Assembly: GCA_963709655.1 (NCBI GenBank)
Contig: CAVPXF010000004.1
Coordinates: forward strand, 186,001 to 250,000
Reading direction: 5' to 3'
DNA from: Roseiarcus sp963709655
GTDB taxonomy: Bacteria; Pseudomonadota; Alphaproteobacteria; Rhizobiales; Beijerinckiaceae
Length of the DNA stretch: 64,000 bases
Positions within the stretch are counted from its first letter, which is position 1. Every line of letters begins with the position of its first letter. The position numbers and the translations under genes were made by a program. Positions 40,858 to 49,354 of this stretch are shown here, piece after piece. Under the pieces are notes generated by a model. It made no database searches, was not told where the DNA came from, and was given only the letters and a program-made list of their open reading frames with translations.

Positions 40858-42681
40858 ATGACTGACGCAGCATCGAATTTGACCCTCGAACGTGAGAGGG
40901 GCGGCCCGGAGCCGCGCGCTCTCCCGCGCGGCGAGCGGAGGGTCAGTCTGCTTGTGCTTTGCCTGCTGGCGCTGGCGGTCGGCGTCGTCACCGGGTTCGG
41001 CGCCGTCTTTCTGCGCGGGTTGATCGCCGTGTTCCACAACGCCTCGTTTTATGGAGTCTTCAACTTTCGCTACGACGCCAACATCCTCGAGGGGCCGAGT
41101 CCCTTCGGCGACTTCCTGCTCCTCTCGCCGATCATCGGCGGCCTGATCGTTGTGTGGGTTGTCGAGAATTTCGCTCCGGAAGCCAAAGGCCACGGCGTGC
41201 CGGAGGTGATGGACGCGATCTTCTACAAGGACGGCAATATCCGCTGGCAGGTGGCGGTGGTGAAGTCGCTGGCTTCCGCCCTCTCGATCGGCACCGGCGC
41301 GGCGGTCGGGCGGGAGGGCCCGATCATCCAGATCGGCGCCGCGCTCGGCTCGGCCTTCTCGCAAGCGATCCGGCTCGCGCCCTGGCAGAAGGTGACGCTG
41401 CTTTCGGCCGGCGCCGGCGCCGGCATCGCCGCGACCTTCAACACGCCGCTCGGCGGCGTGCTGTTCGCCCTCGAAATCCTGTTGCCGGAAGTGTCCAACC
41501 GGACCTTCCTGCCGGTCGTCATCGCGACCGGCGCGGCCACCCAGGTCGGCCGCATGCTGATTGGCCCGGACCCGGCGTTCAAGGTGCCGGAAATCCAGTT
41601 CGCGCCTGCCCATGCGTTCAACATCGAGGAGGGGATCGCCTTCGTGCTGCTGGGCGTGCTCTGCGGCCTCGCGTCGTGGGCCTTCATCCGCCTCCTGGTG
41701 GTGATGGAGGACGGCTTTCCGAGGCTGCCCGGCGGCGTCTATGTGCAGAACATCGTCGGCATGGCGATCATCGGCCTGATGATGGTGGGCTTGACCCACG
41801 CCTTCGGCCATTCCTACATCGACGGCGTCGGCTACGGCGTCATCCAGTCGGTGCTGGACCACCAGATGACCGCCGTGGGCCTGCTCGCCCTGCTGTTCGC
41901 CCTCAAGCTTCTGGCGACCACGGTCAGCCTCGGCTGCGGGGCTTCGGGCGGCATCTTCTCGCCGTCGCTGTTTCTCGGGGCGACGCTTGGCGGCGCCTTC
42001 GCCGCGGCGGTGGGAGTGGCCCTCCCGCATGCGGGCCTCACGGTGCCGTCGGCGGCGATCGTCGGAATGGCGGCGATGGTCGGCGCGGGCACCGGCGGCG
42101 TCATGACGGCGATCGTCATGATCTTCGAGATGACGCGCGACTACGCCATCATCGTCCCGGTGATCGTCGCGGTGGCGGTGGCGGCGGGCATCCGGCGCGC
42201 CCTGATCGGCGAGACGATCTACACCGTCAAGTTGCGCCACCGGGGCCACCGCATCCCCAAGGAGCGCCACATCAATCTCTATCTGGTGCAGCAGGCGCAA
42301 GACGTGATGGAGCGCCAGTTCCATCTCGTCAAAGCGGGCACCTCGCTGGGAGACGCCCTGGTCGCCGACGTCGAGGACGACCTGCGCGCCGTCGTCGTCG
42401 AGCGCGAAGGCCGCATCGTCGGGCTCGTGCCGCCCCGCTCGGGCCTGTGGCGCGACGCCAGGATCCACCCGGACGCGCTGATCGACCGGTTCGTCGAACC
42501 CCAGCCGGTCGTCTGCCGCGACACCGACCTTCTGAGCCTCGCGCTGGCGCGGCTCAAGCGCCACGGCGCAGGCGCCGCCATCGTGTTCAACGGCCCGGGA
42601 CGGCCGCGCGCGCGCAACGTCGTCGGCATCATCACCAAGCGCGCCATCGCCGACGCGGTGATCCACGATTTCGACGAGTGA
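40858..42681 (+). CDS. ClC-type chloride channel/transporter with C-terminal CBS region
   Basis: This 607-residue membrane protein has the ClC signature elements: GHGVPEVMDAI (GxGIP region), GREGPIIQIGAALGS with the gating glutamate in GREGP, GASGGIFSPSLFLGATLGGA (GxFxP) and about 16 membrane segments. A cytoplasmic C-terminal part from about 475 (RQFHLVKAGTSLGDALVADV) looks like a pair of CBS modules. ClC proteins move chloride (or fluoride/nitrate) with or against protons. GREGP instead of the GNGGP-type fluoride signature argues against a fluoride exporter. It seems monocistronic, with no fluoride riboswitch seen upstream. Confidence 0.93.
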   Translation: MTDAASNLTLERERGGPEPRALPRGERRVSLLVLCLLALAVGVVTGFGAVFLRGLIAVFHNASFYGVFNFRYDANILEGPSPFGDFLLLSPIIGGLIVVWVVENFAPEAKGHGVPEVMDAIFYKDGNIRWQVAVVKSLASALSIGTGAAVGREGPIIQIGAALGSAFSQAIRLAPWQKVTLLSAGAGAGIAATFNTPLGGVLFALEILLPEVSNRTFLPVVIATGAATQVGRMLIGPDPAFKVPEIQFAPAHAFNIEEGIAFVLLGVLCGLASWAFIRLLVVMEDGFPRLPGGVYVQNIVGMAIIGLMMVGLTHAFGHSYIDGVGYGVIQSVLDHQMTAVGLLALLFALKLLATTVSLGCGASGGIFSPSLFLGATLGGAFAAAVGVALPHAGLTVPSAAIVGMAAMVGAGTGGVMTAIVMIFEMTRDYAIIVPVIVAVAVAAGIRRALIGETIYTVKLRHRGHRIPKERHINLYLVQQAQDVMERQFHLVKAGTSLGDALVADVEDDLRAVVVEREGRIVGLVPPRSGLWRDARIHPDALIDRFVEPQPVVCRDTDLLSLALARLKRHGAGAAIVFNGPGRPRARNVVGIITKRAIADAVIHDFDE

Positions 42682-42690
42682 GACCAGGAC

Positions 42691-42770
42691 GCCGCCGTTC
42701 AGCGCCGTTCAGGCGCCGTTCGGCGCCTGTTCAGCATCGTTCAGCGCGCGTTCGACACGCGTTCGGCGCC
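42691..42770. repeat. Iterated GTTCGGCGCC/GTTCAGCGCC repeat
   Basis: A decamer of the type GTTCAGCGCC, GTTCAGGCGC, GTTCGGCGCC, GTTCAGCATC, GTTCAGCGCG, GTTCGACACG, GTTCGGCGCC follows the ClC gene at intervals of about ten. Its reverse complement (GGCGCCGAAC, GAACAGGCGC) is the unit at 11480-11556. Confidence 0.6.
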
Positions 42771-43116
42771 CAAAACGACCGGCTTATCCACCCGTGATTC
42801 GAACGATTTCAGAGGCTTGTCGCCGAGTTTGGGAAAAAAATCGACATCGCCGAAAAAACGGGCTCGCAAAACTTGCCTGCTTCCCTGTCCGTCCCGCGCC
42901 GTCACAATGCTCGCCTGCCCGCTCGCCTGTTCTGGAAAATCGTACCTTAGCATAGATTTCGGCCGTCTGGAACTTTTTGCGCCGGGCATGCGTCCTCGAC
43001 GCCGCCCTTGGCTCAAGAAACGGGGATCGCGTATCGTTGTGAGGCGAGCGGGCGAGGTTCGGCTTCCACGGCGGGGCCGTCCCGGACCGCGAAACCCAAG
43101 ACGAGGAGATCAGGCC

Positions 43117-43362
43117 ATGACCATCGTCGACCGTCGCAAATTCGTCGTCGCCGCCCTGTGCGGCGCCGGGACGGCGCTCGCGCTCGCGCCCAGCGCCGCC
43201 GCCGCGTTCCCGCTCGCGGCCGGCGAGACCGGGCGCCTCATCGACCCGCTCGAGGACGAGGTGAAGCCCGCTCAGGTCGTCGTGGCGCCCCGACGCCGCC
43301 GGCGGCGCTGGGTCTGCTGGTGGCATCGCGGACGCCGCATCTGCGGCTGGCGCTGGGTCTGA
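43117..43362 (+). CDS. Small exported Arg/Trp-rich protein
   Basis: This is an 81-residue protein. The ATG at 43117 has GAGGAG upstream. A twin-arginine-like start (DRRKFVVAALCGAGTALALA, cleavage after AAA) is followed by a mostly acidic linker and an extraordinary end: PRRRRRRWVCWWHRGRRICG then WRWV. Two cysteines flank the WWHRGRRI block and could form a disulfide. Similar short Arg/Trp-ended exported proteins exist in Hyphomicrobiales, but I know no function. Membrane or DNA/polysaccharide binding is only a guess. Confidence 0.75.
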   Translation: MTIVDRRKFVVAALCGAGTALALAPSAAAAFPLAAGETGRLIDPLEDEVKPAQVVVAPRRRRRRWVCWWHRGRRICGWRWV

Positions 43363-43483
43363 CGCGGACAAGCAGTCGTCCGCACGGTGCGTCGTCGATC
43401 GCCCGGGCCAGGGATTTTGGCGGCGGTCGCCCTTTCGGTCGATCGTCGTCGTCCCGGCCGGCGGGGCCCCCGGCCGAGGCTCG

Positions 43484-43517
43484 CGTTTGCAGGGCCGGCC
43501 ATCGTTTGCAGGGCCGG
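43484..43517. repeat. Short direct repeat upstream of the MliC-like gene
   Basis: CGTTTGCAGGGCCGG occurs twice with a 19-base period, 20 bases before the start of the MliC-like gene. It could be a binding site or a simple slippage product. Confidence 0.45.
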
Positions 43518-43537
43518 ACAAAAGAAGGAATGACGGC

Positions 43538-43879
43538 ATGCCCCAGCTCTTGTCGCCCCGCTGCGCCCTGGCCGCGGCCTTCAAACTCGCGCGCCTCGCG
43601 GCCGTAACGGCGATCCTCACGCTCGGCAGCCACGCTGATGCAAAGGAATTCCATTACGCGTGCAGCGGCGGCGCGAAACTGACCGCCCAATTCTCTCCGC
43701 CCGGCGCCGCCAAGGGACGCGTCGACCTGACTTTCGCATCGGGACGGACGATCACGCTGCCGCAGGCGATGTCGGCCGACGGCGGTCGTTACGCCAACAA
43801 AGACATCGAATTCTGGATCAAGGGCAAGAGCGCCACCTTGACCCGCGGCGGGACCCGCGAAACCTGCTCGACCCGGTGA
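43538..43879 (+). CDS. MliC-type lysozyme inhibitor
   Basis: This is a 113-residue exported protein. A signal peptide (LARLAAVTAILTLGSHADA) precedes FHYACSGGAKLTAQFSPPGA, then TLPQAMSADGGRYANKDIEF, WIKGKSATLTRGGTRETC. The strand order and the SDGxRY...FWxKGxxA motif fit MliC/PliC inhibitors of C-type lysozyme; two cysteines are available for the conserved disulfide. No lipobox is seen, so it is probably periplasmic (PliC-like) rather than membrane-bound. The ATG at 43538 has AAGGA eight bases before it. Confidence 0.85.
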   Translation: MPQLLSPRCALAAAFKLARLAAVTAILTLGSHADAKEFHYACSGGAKLTAQFSPPGAAKGRVDLTFASGRTITLPQAMSADGGRYANKDIEFWIKGKSATLTRGGTRETCSTR

Positions 43880-43981
43880 GGACGGGGACGCCCATGCCTG
43901 CCGGACCGGGCTGACGCCGAGTGGTCGATATCGAACGCTTGGCGCCGGACCGGAATGGCGGGAGTGCGGAAATTGCCCTTT

Positions 43982-44422
43982 TTAGGTCCGCTTCGATCCA
44001 AGAAAACGACCGAATCGACCGCAATACCAAAAGTTGATCGTGAAGAAGATAAAAGCACCGAAGACACCGGTTGGAAATGAGACGCGACAAATAATTGAGT
44101 CAAGGTGGCTAATATAATGTGGCTGCCAATTGTACTTGATGACGTCGGTATATCCGGTGTTATTGGCTTGTTCAGTTGGAGACCTGCTCGATTTGAGATC
44201 ACAGTATGCGCTGCCCGCTATTCCGAGAATAACAATGCAAAATCCAATTGCCGCGATCCAGGATGCCAGGGATGCACCTCGACTGACTAACAATTGCCCG
44301 GGTTTGAGATCTTCATTCGTCATTTTGACAACGGCCCTACCATAGGCGAGGAGGAGGTTGCCTACCCACAATCTGGTTCTATCATGCACTATATTCTTGT
44401 GAAGCGCGGGCCGAGAGGACAA
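43982..44422 (-). CDS. Hypothetical membrane protein in an AT-richer stretch
   Basis: This frame of up to 146 residues has two hydrophobic helices (LASWIAAIGFCIVILGIAGS and FPTGVFGAFIFFTINFWYCG) around a soluble loop (KSSRSPTEQANNTGYTDVIK). The end is basic (GRFLGSKRT). The start is uncertain: MTNEDLKPGQLL at about 44323 is possible, but no ribosome site supports any start. Base composition is lower in G+C than neighbours, so acquired DNA is likely. The family is not recognised. Confidence 0.5.
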   Translation of the reverse strand: MSSRPALHKNIVHDRTRLWVGNLLLAYGRAVVKMTNEDLKPGQLLVSRGASLASWIAAIGFCIVILGIAGSAYCDLKSSRSPTEQANNTGYTDVIKYNWQPHYISHLDSIICRVSFPTGVFGAFIFFTINFWYCGRFGRFLGSKRT

Positions 44423-44595
44423 GATGGGGTCGAAGACAGCTACATAAGTGAGTACAATGCACTGTCGCCGTAATCAGGCGCTTCGTTCCCGTGCGCTCCG
44501 ACTGCGGATACCGCGGATTAGGCGGGAACCCGACCGCCCGCGCACAGCACGTTCGCGTTCACTCTCACGAAAGCTACCTGCCAAGCGTCTCAAAC

Positions 44596-44997
44596 CTATC
44601 GTGCCCACAGCCTTAGCGGCAGGCTCAGCCCACCGGTGCAGGTCAAGGCGCCATTGTAGGATTCCGACAAGTAGCCGCGATAGCTGCACTCGTGACCATC
44701 GAAATTCAGCGTGGCCGTGACAGGGGCTGACGCGTTCACGAATTCGAGCTTGATATAACTCAGAGTCTCGTTCGGACCGTCATGTGCGCAGAGCCCAACG
44801 TGTTTGATTGTCAAGGGGCCGGACAATTCTTGCATTCCGCTGGCGGCCTCGCCCGAAACATCTGCGCTCAAGTCGTACTCACTGAGATACCCTGTCACGC
44901 CGTGGATTTGCATCGACTGCGCGACGGCCGCCGACGCCGAAAGAGCGCTCACAGAGACAGCAAAAATAAGCCATCTCATCGGCGGCTCGCGATTCAT
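44596..44997 (-). CDS. Secreted hypothetical protein
   Basis: This 133-residue protein has a signal peptide (MRWLIFAVSVSALSASAAVA, cleavage after AQ). The rest looks like a beta-rich domain with cysteines at VGLCAHDG, GHECSYRGYL and LTCTGGLSL. It is placed directly after the DUF4399 gene: a GTG at 45006 overlaps that gene's stop (GTGA), and an ATG at 44997 follows AGGTG. Co-transcription with the DUF4399 gene is likely. The family is not recognised. Confidence 0.6.
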   Translation of the reverse strand: MNREPPMRWLIFAVSVSALSASAAVAQSMQIHGVTGYLSEYDLSADVSGEAASGMQELSGPLTIKHVGLCAHDGPNETLSYIKLEFVNASAPVTATLNFDGHECSYRGYLSESYNGALTCTGGLSLPLRLWAR

Positions 44998-45002
44998 GCA
45001 CC

Positions 45003-45953
45003 TCACCCCGCGTTCGCCGGAGGACGGACGGGGTTCAGGACATGGTGGTGGTGGTGACGGCGATGGTGTCGAACGGGCGAAGTCGCCGAAGGAGGCGGAG
45101 GCGGGGTCAGGCCAACGTAGACGACGACCGGATCGGAATAGACCGGAGGTTGATGCGGGACGTGGTAGGCGTCCCCCAGGAGGAGTTGCAGAGTGTGGCG
45201 TCCCGTCGGCAGGGTGACGTTCGCCTCCGTTTGGCCGCCTCCGAAATGCAAGTGGTTCTCGTCGTTCGGGATCGGCTGGTCCAGCGGGGGGAGCGGCGCG
45301 TCAATCAGCAGGTGGTGGTGGCCGGAGTTCGGCTTGTCGACACCGGCTGGAGCCACCCCCATTTTCTCGAGTCCGAACCGAACCGTGAACGTGGTTGGCA
45401 CATAAGCGCCGTTCTGCGGAGAAATAATATATTCGCGGGCTCCCGGCGGCGAAGGATGGCGGGCCCCAGGCTCGGGGGCCGGCGCCGCGACAGTTGTCGC
45501 AGGCGGGCTTTCAACCACCATGACGTGAATCTTGTCGGAATAGACGGGGGGCGTATGCGGGATGTGGTTCTCATCGCCGAGCAGCAATTGCAGTGTGTGC
45601 GGCCCCGGAGGCAAAGATAGTTCAACTTCGGTCTGCCCGCCGCCAAAGTGGAGATGGTTTTCGTCGTTCGGGATCGGCTGATCGAGGGGCGGTAGATCCG
45701 TATCGATCAACAGGTGATGATGGCCGGAATTGGCCTTCTTCGTTCCCGCGGGCGCAACGCCCATTCCATGCAGCCCGAAGTGAATGATCGTCGTGGGACC
45801 GATGACTGCGCCGTCCTTGAGGTCGACAAATTCGACCTTCGCTCCCGGAGGCGACGGTGTCGGACCCCCGATGGCCGCGGATTGGGAAAAGGCGCCCGAG
45901 CCGTAAACAAGACCTACGACCAGCGCTAACAGCGTCAACGCATTCAGCTTCAT
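45003..45953 (-). CDS. Exported protein with two DUF4399 domains and a His-rich tail
   Basis: This is a 316-residue exported protein with a signal peptide (LNALTLLALVVGLVYGSGAF). It has two copies of the DUF4399 domain (about 35-150 and 170-285). Each contains GVAPAG, NSGHHHLLID, LPPLDQPIPNDENHLHFGGG and HTLQLLLGD followed by PHxPPVYSD. The two are so alike that they come from a recent internal duplication. The C-terminus ends in a histidine run (HHRRHHHHH) after a proline-rich linker. DUF4399 proteins commonly bear these His clusters, consistent with periplasmic metal binding. The next gene downstream overlaps by four bases. Confidence 0.88.
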   Translation of the reverse strand: MKLNALTLLALVVGLVYGSGAFSQSAAIGGPTPSPPGAKVEFVDLKDGAVIGPTTIIHFGLHGMGVAPAGTKKANSGHHHLLIDTDLPPLDQPIPNDENHLHFGGGQTEVELSLPPGPHTLQLLLGDENHIPHTPPVYSDKIHVMVVESPPATTVAAPAPEPGARHPSPPGAREYIISPQNGAYVPTTFTVRFGLEKMGVAPAGVDKPNSGHHHLLIDAPLPPLDQPIPNDENHLHFGGGQTEANVTLPTGRHTLQLLLGDAYHVPHQPPVYSDPVVVYVGLTPPPPPSATSPVRHHRRHHHHHVLNPVRPPANAG

Positions 45954-46186
45954 GCCGATCTCCCAACCATCTCAAGACAGGCTAGACGCTTGACAAGTTG
46001 CTGCGGATATCCATGCTTCGCTTTGGAGTATGGTGTTATCAGGACCGGGATAATTGTAAAGCGCCGCTTCTGGGCCACTGACGAATCCGGCTTCCGTTTC
46101 GGAGCTTCTTGTCGGAAGGCGCGTCCGTTGTTATTGCTGTAAGTCCGTCTCGAGATCGTTGACCCGAATAGCGGAGATCACGCATC

Positions 46187-47020
46187 GTGCAGAGCCGGTT
46201 CAGGAGTTGTTCCGGGTGGTCTGCGGCGGCGATTGTCGTCGTCGCGCTGTCGATCTGCGCATCAGGATCTTTATCCGCTGCGGGATCCGACGAGGAGAGA
46301 CTTCCCGGAGAGGTGTTTCGCGACTGTCCGGACTGCGCGGAACTCGTCATCGTGCCTTCTGGCGAATTCGATATGGGCTCCAAAGCAAAGTCCAGCGAGC
46401 AGCCCGTTCACCACGTCAGCATTCGCAAGAACTTCGCTATCGGCCGCCGCGACGTGACATTCGCCGAATGGGACCGCTGCGTCGCCGCGGGCGGTTGCAA
46501 GTTCAGTCCGCCTGATCAGGGCTGGGGTCGGGGGGATCGCCCGGTGACCGACGTCAGCTGGGACGACGCCAAAGAGTTCATCGCGTGGCTGACGAAAACG
46601 ACTGGAAAGCCCTATCGGCTGCCTACTGAGGCGGAGTGGGAGTATGCGGCGCGAGGAGGGTCGACGACTCCGTATTGGTGGGGCGAGGAGGTCGGGACGG
46701 GACATGCTCAGTGCGCGGAATGCGGGGCGAGGGAAAGCGGCAGAACCGAGCCGGTCGGCTCGTTTCGGCCAAATGCCTTCGGATTGTACGACACTGCGGG
46801 GAACGCCGCGGAGTGGGTGGAGGATTGCTGGAACCTTTCGTACCGCGGCGCGCCAAACGACGGATCGGCCTGGATGAGCGGCGATTGCTCGCTTCGAGTT
46901 TTGAGGGGAGGTTCGTTCGGGGACAAGGCAATTGCTGTTCGGTCTTCCTCACGCTTTCGCTATGACGAGGACGTACGGTATTACGCCAACGGCTTTCGGG
47001 TAACGCGCGACGTGAATTGA
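46187..47020 (+). CDS. SUMF1/formylglycine-generating-enzyme-like protein, exported
   Basis: This is a 277-residue exported protein with a signal sequence (FRSCSGWSAAAIVVVALSIC). FVIVPSGEFDMGS-type start (LVIVPSGEFDMGSKAKSSEQ), PVTDVSWDDAKEFIAWLTKT, YRLPTEAEWEYAARGGSTTP, NAFGLYDTAGNAAEWVEDCW and RVLRGGSFGDKAIAVRSSSR define the FGE-sulfatase fold. The catalytic cysteine next to the last motif of true FGE is not present (AIAVRSSSRF), so it is probably not a sulfatase-activating enzyme but a binding or structural member. It is followed 78 bases later by a protein with a degenerate ATPase and Cys repeats. The start is a GTG. Confidence 0.88.
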   Translation: MQSRFRSCSGWSAAAIVVVALSICASGSLSAAGSDEERLPGEVFRDCPDCAELVIVPSGEFDMGSKAKSSEQPVHHVSIRKNFAIGRRDVTFAEWDRCVAAGGCKFSPPDQGWGRGDRPVTDVSWDDAKEFIAWLTKTTGKPYRLPTEAEWEYAARGGSTTPYWWGEEVGTGHAQCAECGARESGRTEPVGSFRPNAFGLYDTAGNAAEWVEDCWNLSYRGAPNDGSAWMSGDCSLRVLRGGSFGDKAIAVRSSSRFRYDEDVRYYANGFRVTRDVN

Positions 47021-47098
47021 CAATTGACGGGTCGCAGGCGGTCGCGTGAGCGCGCTTTTCGACTTCTCGATCTTTCTTGTTTCGGCGGGCGGTGCAAT

Positions 47099-49354
47099 AT
47101 GAGCGAGCGCGCAGACAATCTATCTCAGCAAGCCACCACTGCTCGTCTTGCTGATCTCCAGGTGGTTCAGTTCATTAGCGACGCGTTGCGCGCAGGACAG
47201 CGAGCGATTCTTGTCACTGGCCGCGGCGAAGCTTCGGTACGGGTGCCCGAAGCAGCGTTGGCGGCGTATGCCAACGCCTCGGCCCGAATACTCCACATTG
47301 GACCGCCGCTGCCAGAGCCGCCTGATCTGCAGGAGATGATCGGCGCGGCCGTTGACATCGCGGGCAGCCGTGACATCGCCCCAATCGCGATGGCGGCGCG
47401 GTTGCTGTTCCCGGAACAGCGGCAGACGATCATACTTGCGATTGACGACGCCCATACGCTTTCGCATCGGTCGCTTTCTTATCTGACGCTGATGACTGAA
47501 CTCCTGGCGCCGGACGCGCCTGTTTTGCAAATCGTGCTTGCCGCCGAGCCGGTCCTACTCGATACGCTTGCTCAACCGGAATATGAGACTTTTCGAAACC
47601 GGTTGTGTCGGCCGGGATTCGAGGCGTCCCAATCTTTGCCGGCGGCGAAGGATGACGGAGAATTCGCACGTCTGCAAACGCGCGCACAGTGGGGCGCCGC
47701 ACCCGGTCAGACGCACGTCCAGTATGCCGAGCCGATGGCGGCTTATCGGACGGATCACCGAATTGTGCGATCTGCGGTTCGGGCAGCAGCATGGCTGGTC
47801 GCAATGGGCGGCATCGCGGCGATCGGTTATGTCGCATACTTCGCCTTTTCCGAGGACCCGAATCCGCTATCCGCGTTGCCTGTTCCGAGATCCTTTCAGT
47901 CCCTCCTACCGGGGCCGCCGGGCGGCTCGCGCCCCGATAATCCCGGCGACCCAGCCCAGCCCACACTGGGGTCGCTCCATGTCGTTCCAGACGTGGCGCA
48001 GGACGCCAAAGCTATGACCGAAGCCGCCGCGCCGGCGGGGTCTCTGGCCGGAAGCGAAGTGGAGCCTTCTGCACCTGACGAGAACTGCAAACGTGATCAG
48101 GAGCGCCTGGAACGGCTGCGCAGCAGACCGTCGTTCGAACAGGCCGAACGTTTCGACAAAGAGTTGCGCTGCGAGAAGTTGCGCTATCAGCTCCTGGAGC
48201 TGATGAAGACCATGGACCCTTTGGCTCAGGCGCCGGCGCCTGAGGTCTCGAATCGCCTGGCGGACGCCAAGACGACTATCGAAGCCCCGGGGGCGGGGCC
48301 TTTGGCCGGAAGTGTAGTCGAGCCTTCTGCGCCTGACGAAATCTGCAAACGCGATGAGGAACGCCTGGAGCGGCTGCGCAACGCCCCGTCCTTGGAACAG
48401 GCCGAACGTTTCGACAGTGAGTTGCGCTGCGAGACGTTGCGACCTCAGCTCCGAGGACTGATGGCGTCCTTGAGTCCTCCGGCGCCGGCGCATGAGGACT
48501 CGAATGGCCTGGCGGACACCAAGACGACGACTGAAGCCCCGGGGGCGGGGCCTCTGGCCGGAAGTGTAGTAGAGCCTTCCGCGCCTGACGAAATCTGCAA
48601 ACGTGATGAGGAACGCCTGGAGCGTCTGCGCAGCACCCCGTCCTTGGAACAGGCCGAACGTTTCGACAGTGAGTTGCGTTGCGAGACGTTGCGACCTCAG
48701 CTCCGAGGACTGATGGCGTCCTTGAGCCCCCAGGCGCCGGCGCCGGCGCCCGGGGGCTCGAATGGCCTGGCGGACGCCAAGACGGAGATCGAAGCCCCGG
48801 GGGCGGGGGCTGTCGCAGGAAGCGAGGTCGAGCCTTCCGCGCCTGACGAAATCTGCAAACGTGACGAGGAACGCCTGGAGCAGTTGCGCAGCCGCCCTTC
48901 GAGCGATGAGGCCGCCCGCTTCGACAGTCAGTTGCGCTGCGAAAAATTGCGACCGCAACTCCTGCGTCTGATGGAAAGCTTGGGCTATGAGCCATCCACC
49001 GCGTCCCAAAGCCCTTCGGTCGGAGGAATGTCAGCTCTGGGTGTGAAAGCGGGGAGCGACTGTGTTTCCGATCAGGACAGACTGAACCGCATCCGAGCGC
49101 AACCTTCAGCTGATACGGCGCAGCAGTTTTGGCGAGACCTTCAATGCGAGCGGCTGCGTCCTCAGGTTCGTCTGCTCCTGGAGAGCCTCAACGTGGGCGC
49201 CGGTCCTGCCGGCGCATGTCGAAGAGAGGCCGAAGAACTCAATCGCATTCGCACAACCCCAACTCGGCGCGAGGCGGAAAGCTTCGCGCAAGATGTTACG
49301 TGCGATGCGCTAAAGCCGCAAGCGAAGCGCCTACTGGAAAGCTTGGCTGAGTGA
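47099..49354 (+). CDS. Large protein: degenerate ExeA-like ATPase domain, TM helix and six Cys-bracketed repeats
   Basis: This 752-residue protein starts with the ATG at 47099. Residues 15-190 resemble the AAA ATPase of ExeA/GspA, with Walker B as IILAIDDAHTLSHRSL and a following MTELLAPDAPVLQIVLAAEP, but Walker A is degenerate (LVTGRGEASVRV, no GKT). A membrane helix (about 223-246) follows. From about 330 to the end there are six repeats of about 43 residues, each starting and ending around two cysteines: CKRDEERLERLRSxPSxEQA, then RFDSELRCExLRPQL and a LMxSL. Repeats 2 and 3 are nearly identical. The repeat could fold as a helical, disulfide-braced array in the periplasm. I do not recognise a family for the whole. 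Confidence 0.85.
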   Translation: MSERADNLSQQATTARLADLQVVQFISDALRAGQRAILVTGRGEASVRVPEAALAAYANASARILHIGPPLPEPPDLQEMIGAAVDIAGSRDIAPIAMAARLLFPEQRQTIILAIDDAHTLSHRSLSYLTLMTELLAPDAPVLQIVLAAEPVLLDTLAQPEYETFRNRLCRPGFEASQSLPAAKDDGEFARLQTRAQWGAAPGQTHVQYAEPMAAYRTDHRIVRSAVRAAAWLVAMGGIAAIGYVAYFAFSEDPNPLSALPVPRSFQSLLPGPPGGSRPDNPGDPAQPTLGSLHVVPDVAQDAKAMTEAAAPAGSLAGSEVEPSAPDENCKRDQERLERLRSRPSFEQAERFDKELRCEKLRYQLLELMKTMDPLAQAPAPEVSNRLADAKTTIEAPGAGPLAGSVVEPSAPDEICKRDEERLERLRNAPSLEQAERFDSELRCETLRPQLRGLMASLSPPAPAHEDSNGLADTKTTTEAPGAGPLAGSVVEPSAPDEICKRDEERLERLRSTPSLEQAERFDSELRCETLRPQLRGLMASLSPQAPAPAPGGSNGLADAKTEIEAPGAGAVAGSEVEPSAPDEICKRDEERLEQLRSRPSSDEAARFDSQLRCEKLRPQLLRLMESLGYEPSTASQSPSVGGMSALGVKAGSDCVSDQDRLNRIRAQPSADTAQQFWRDLQCERLRPQVRLLLESLNVGAGPAGACRREAEELNRIRTTPTRREAESFAQDVTCDALKPQAKRLLESLAE

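Noticed and set aside
40687..42666. A 659-codon open frame antisense to the ClC gene
   Set aside because: It is the usual GC-skewed antisense shadow with Asp/Arg/His-rich composition. The ClC gene on the plus strand has full family motifs.
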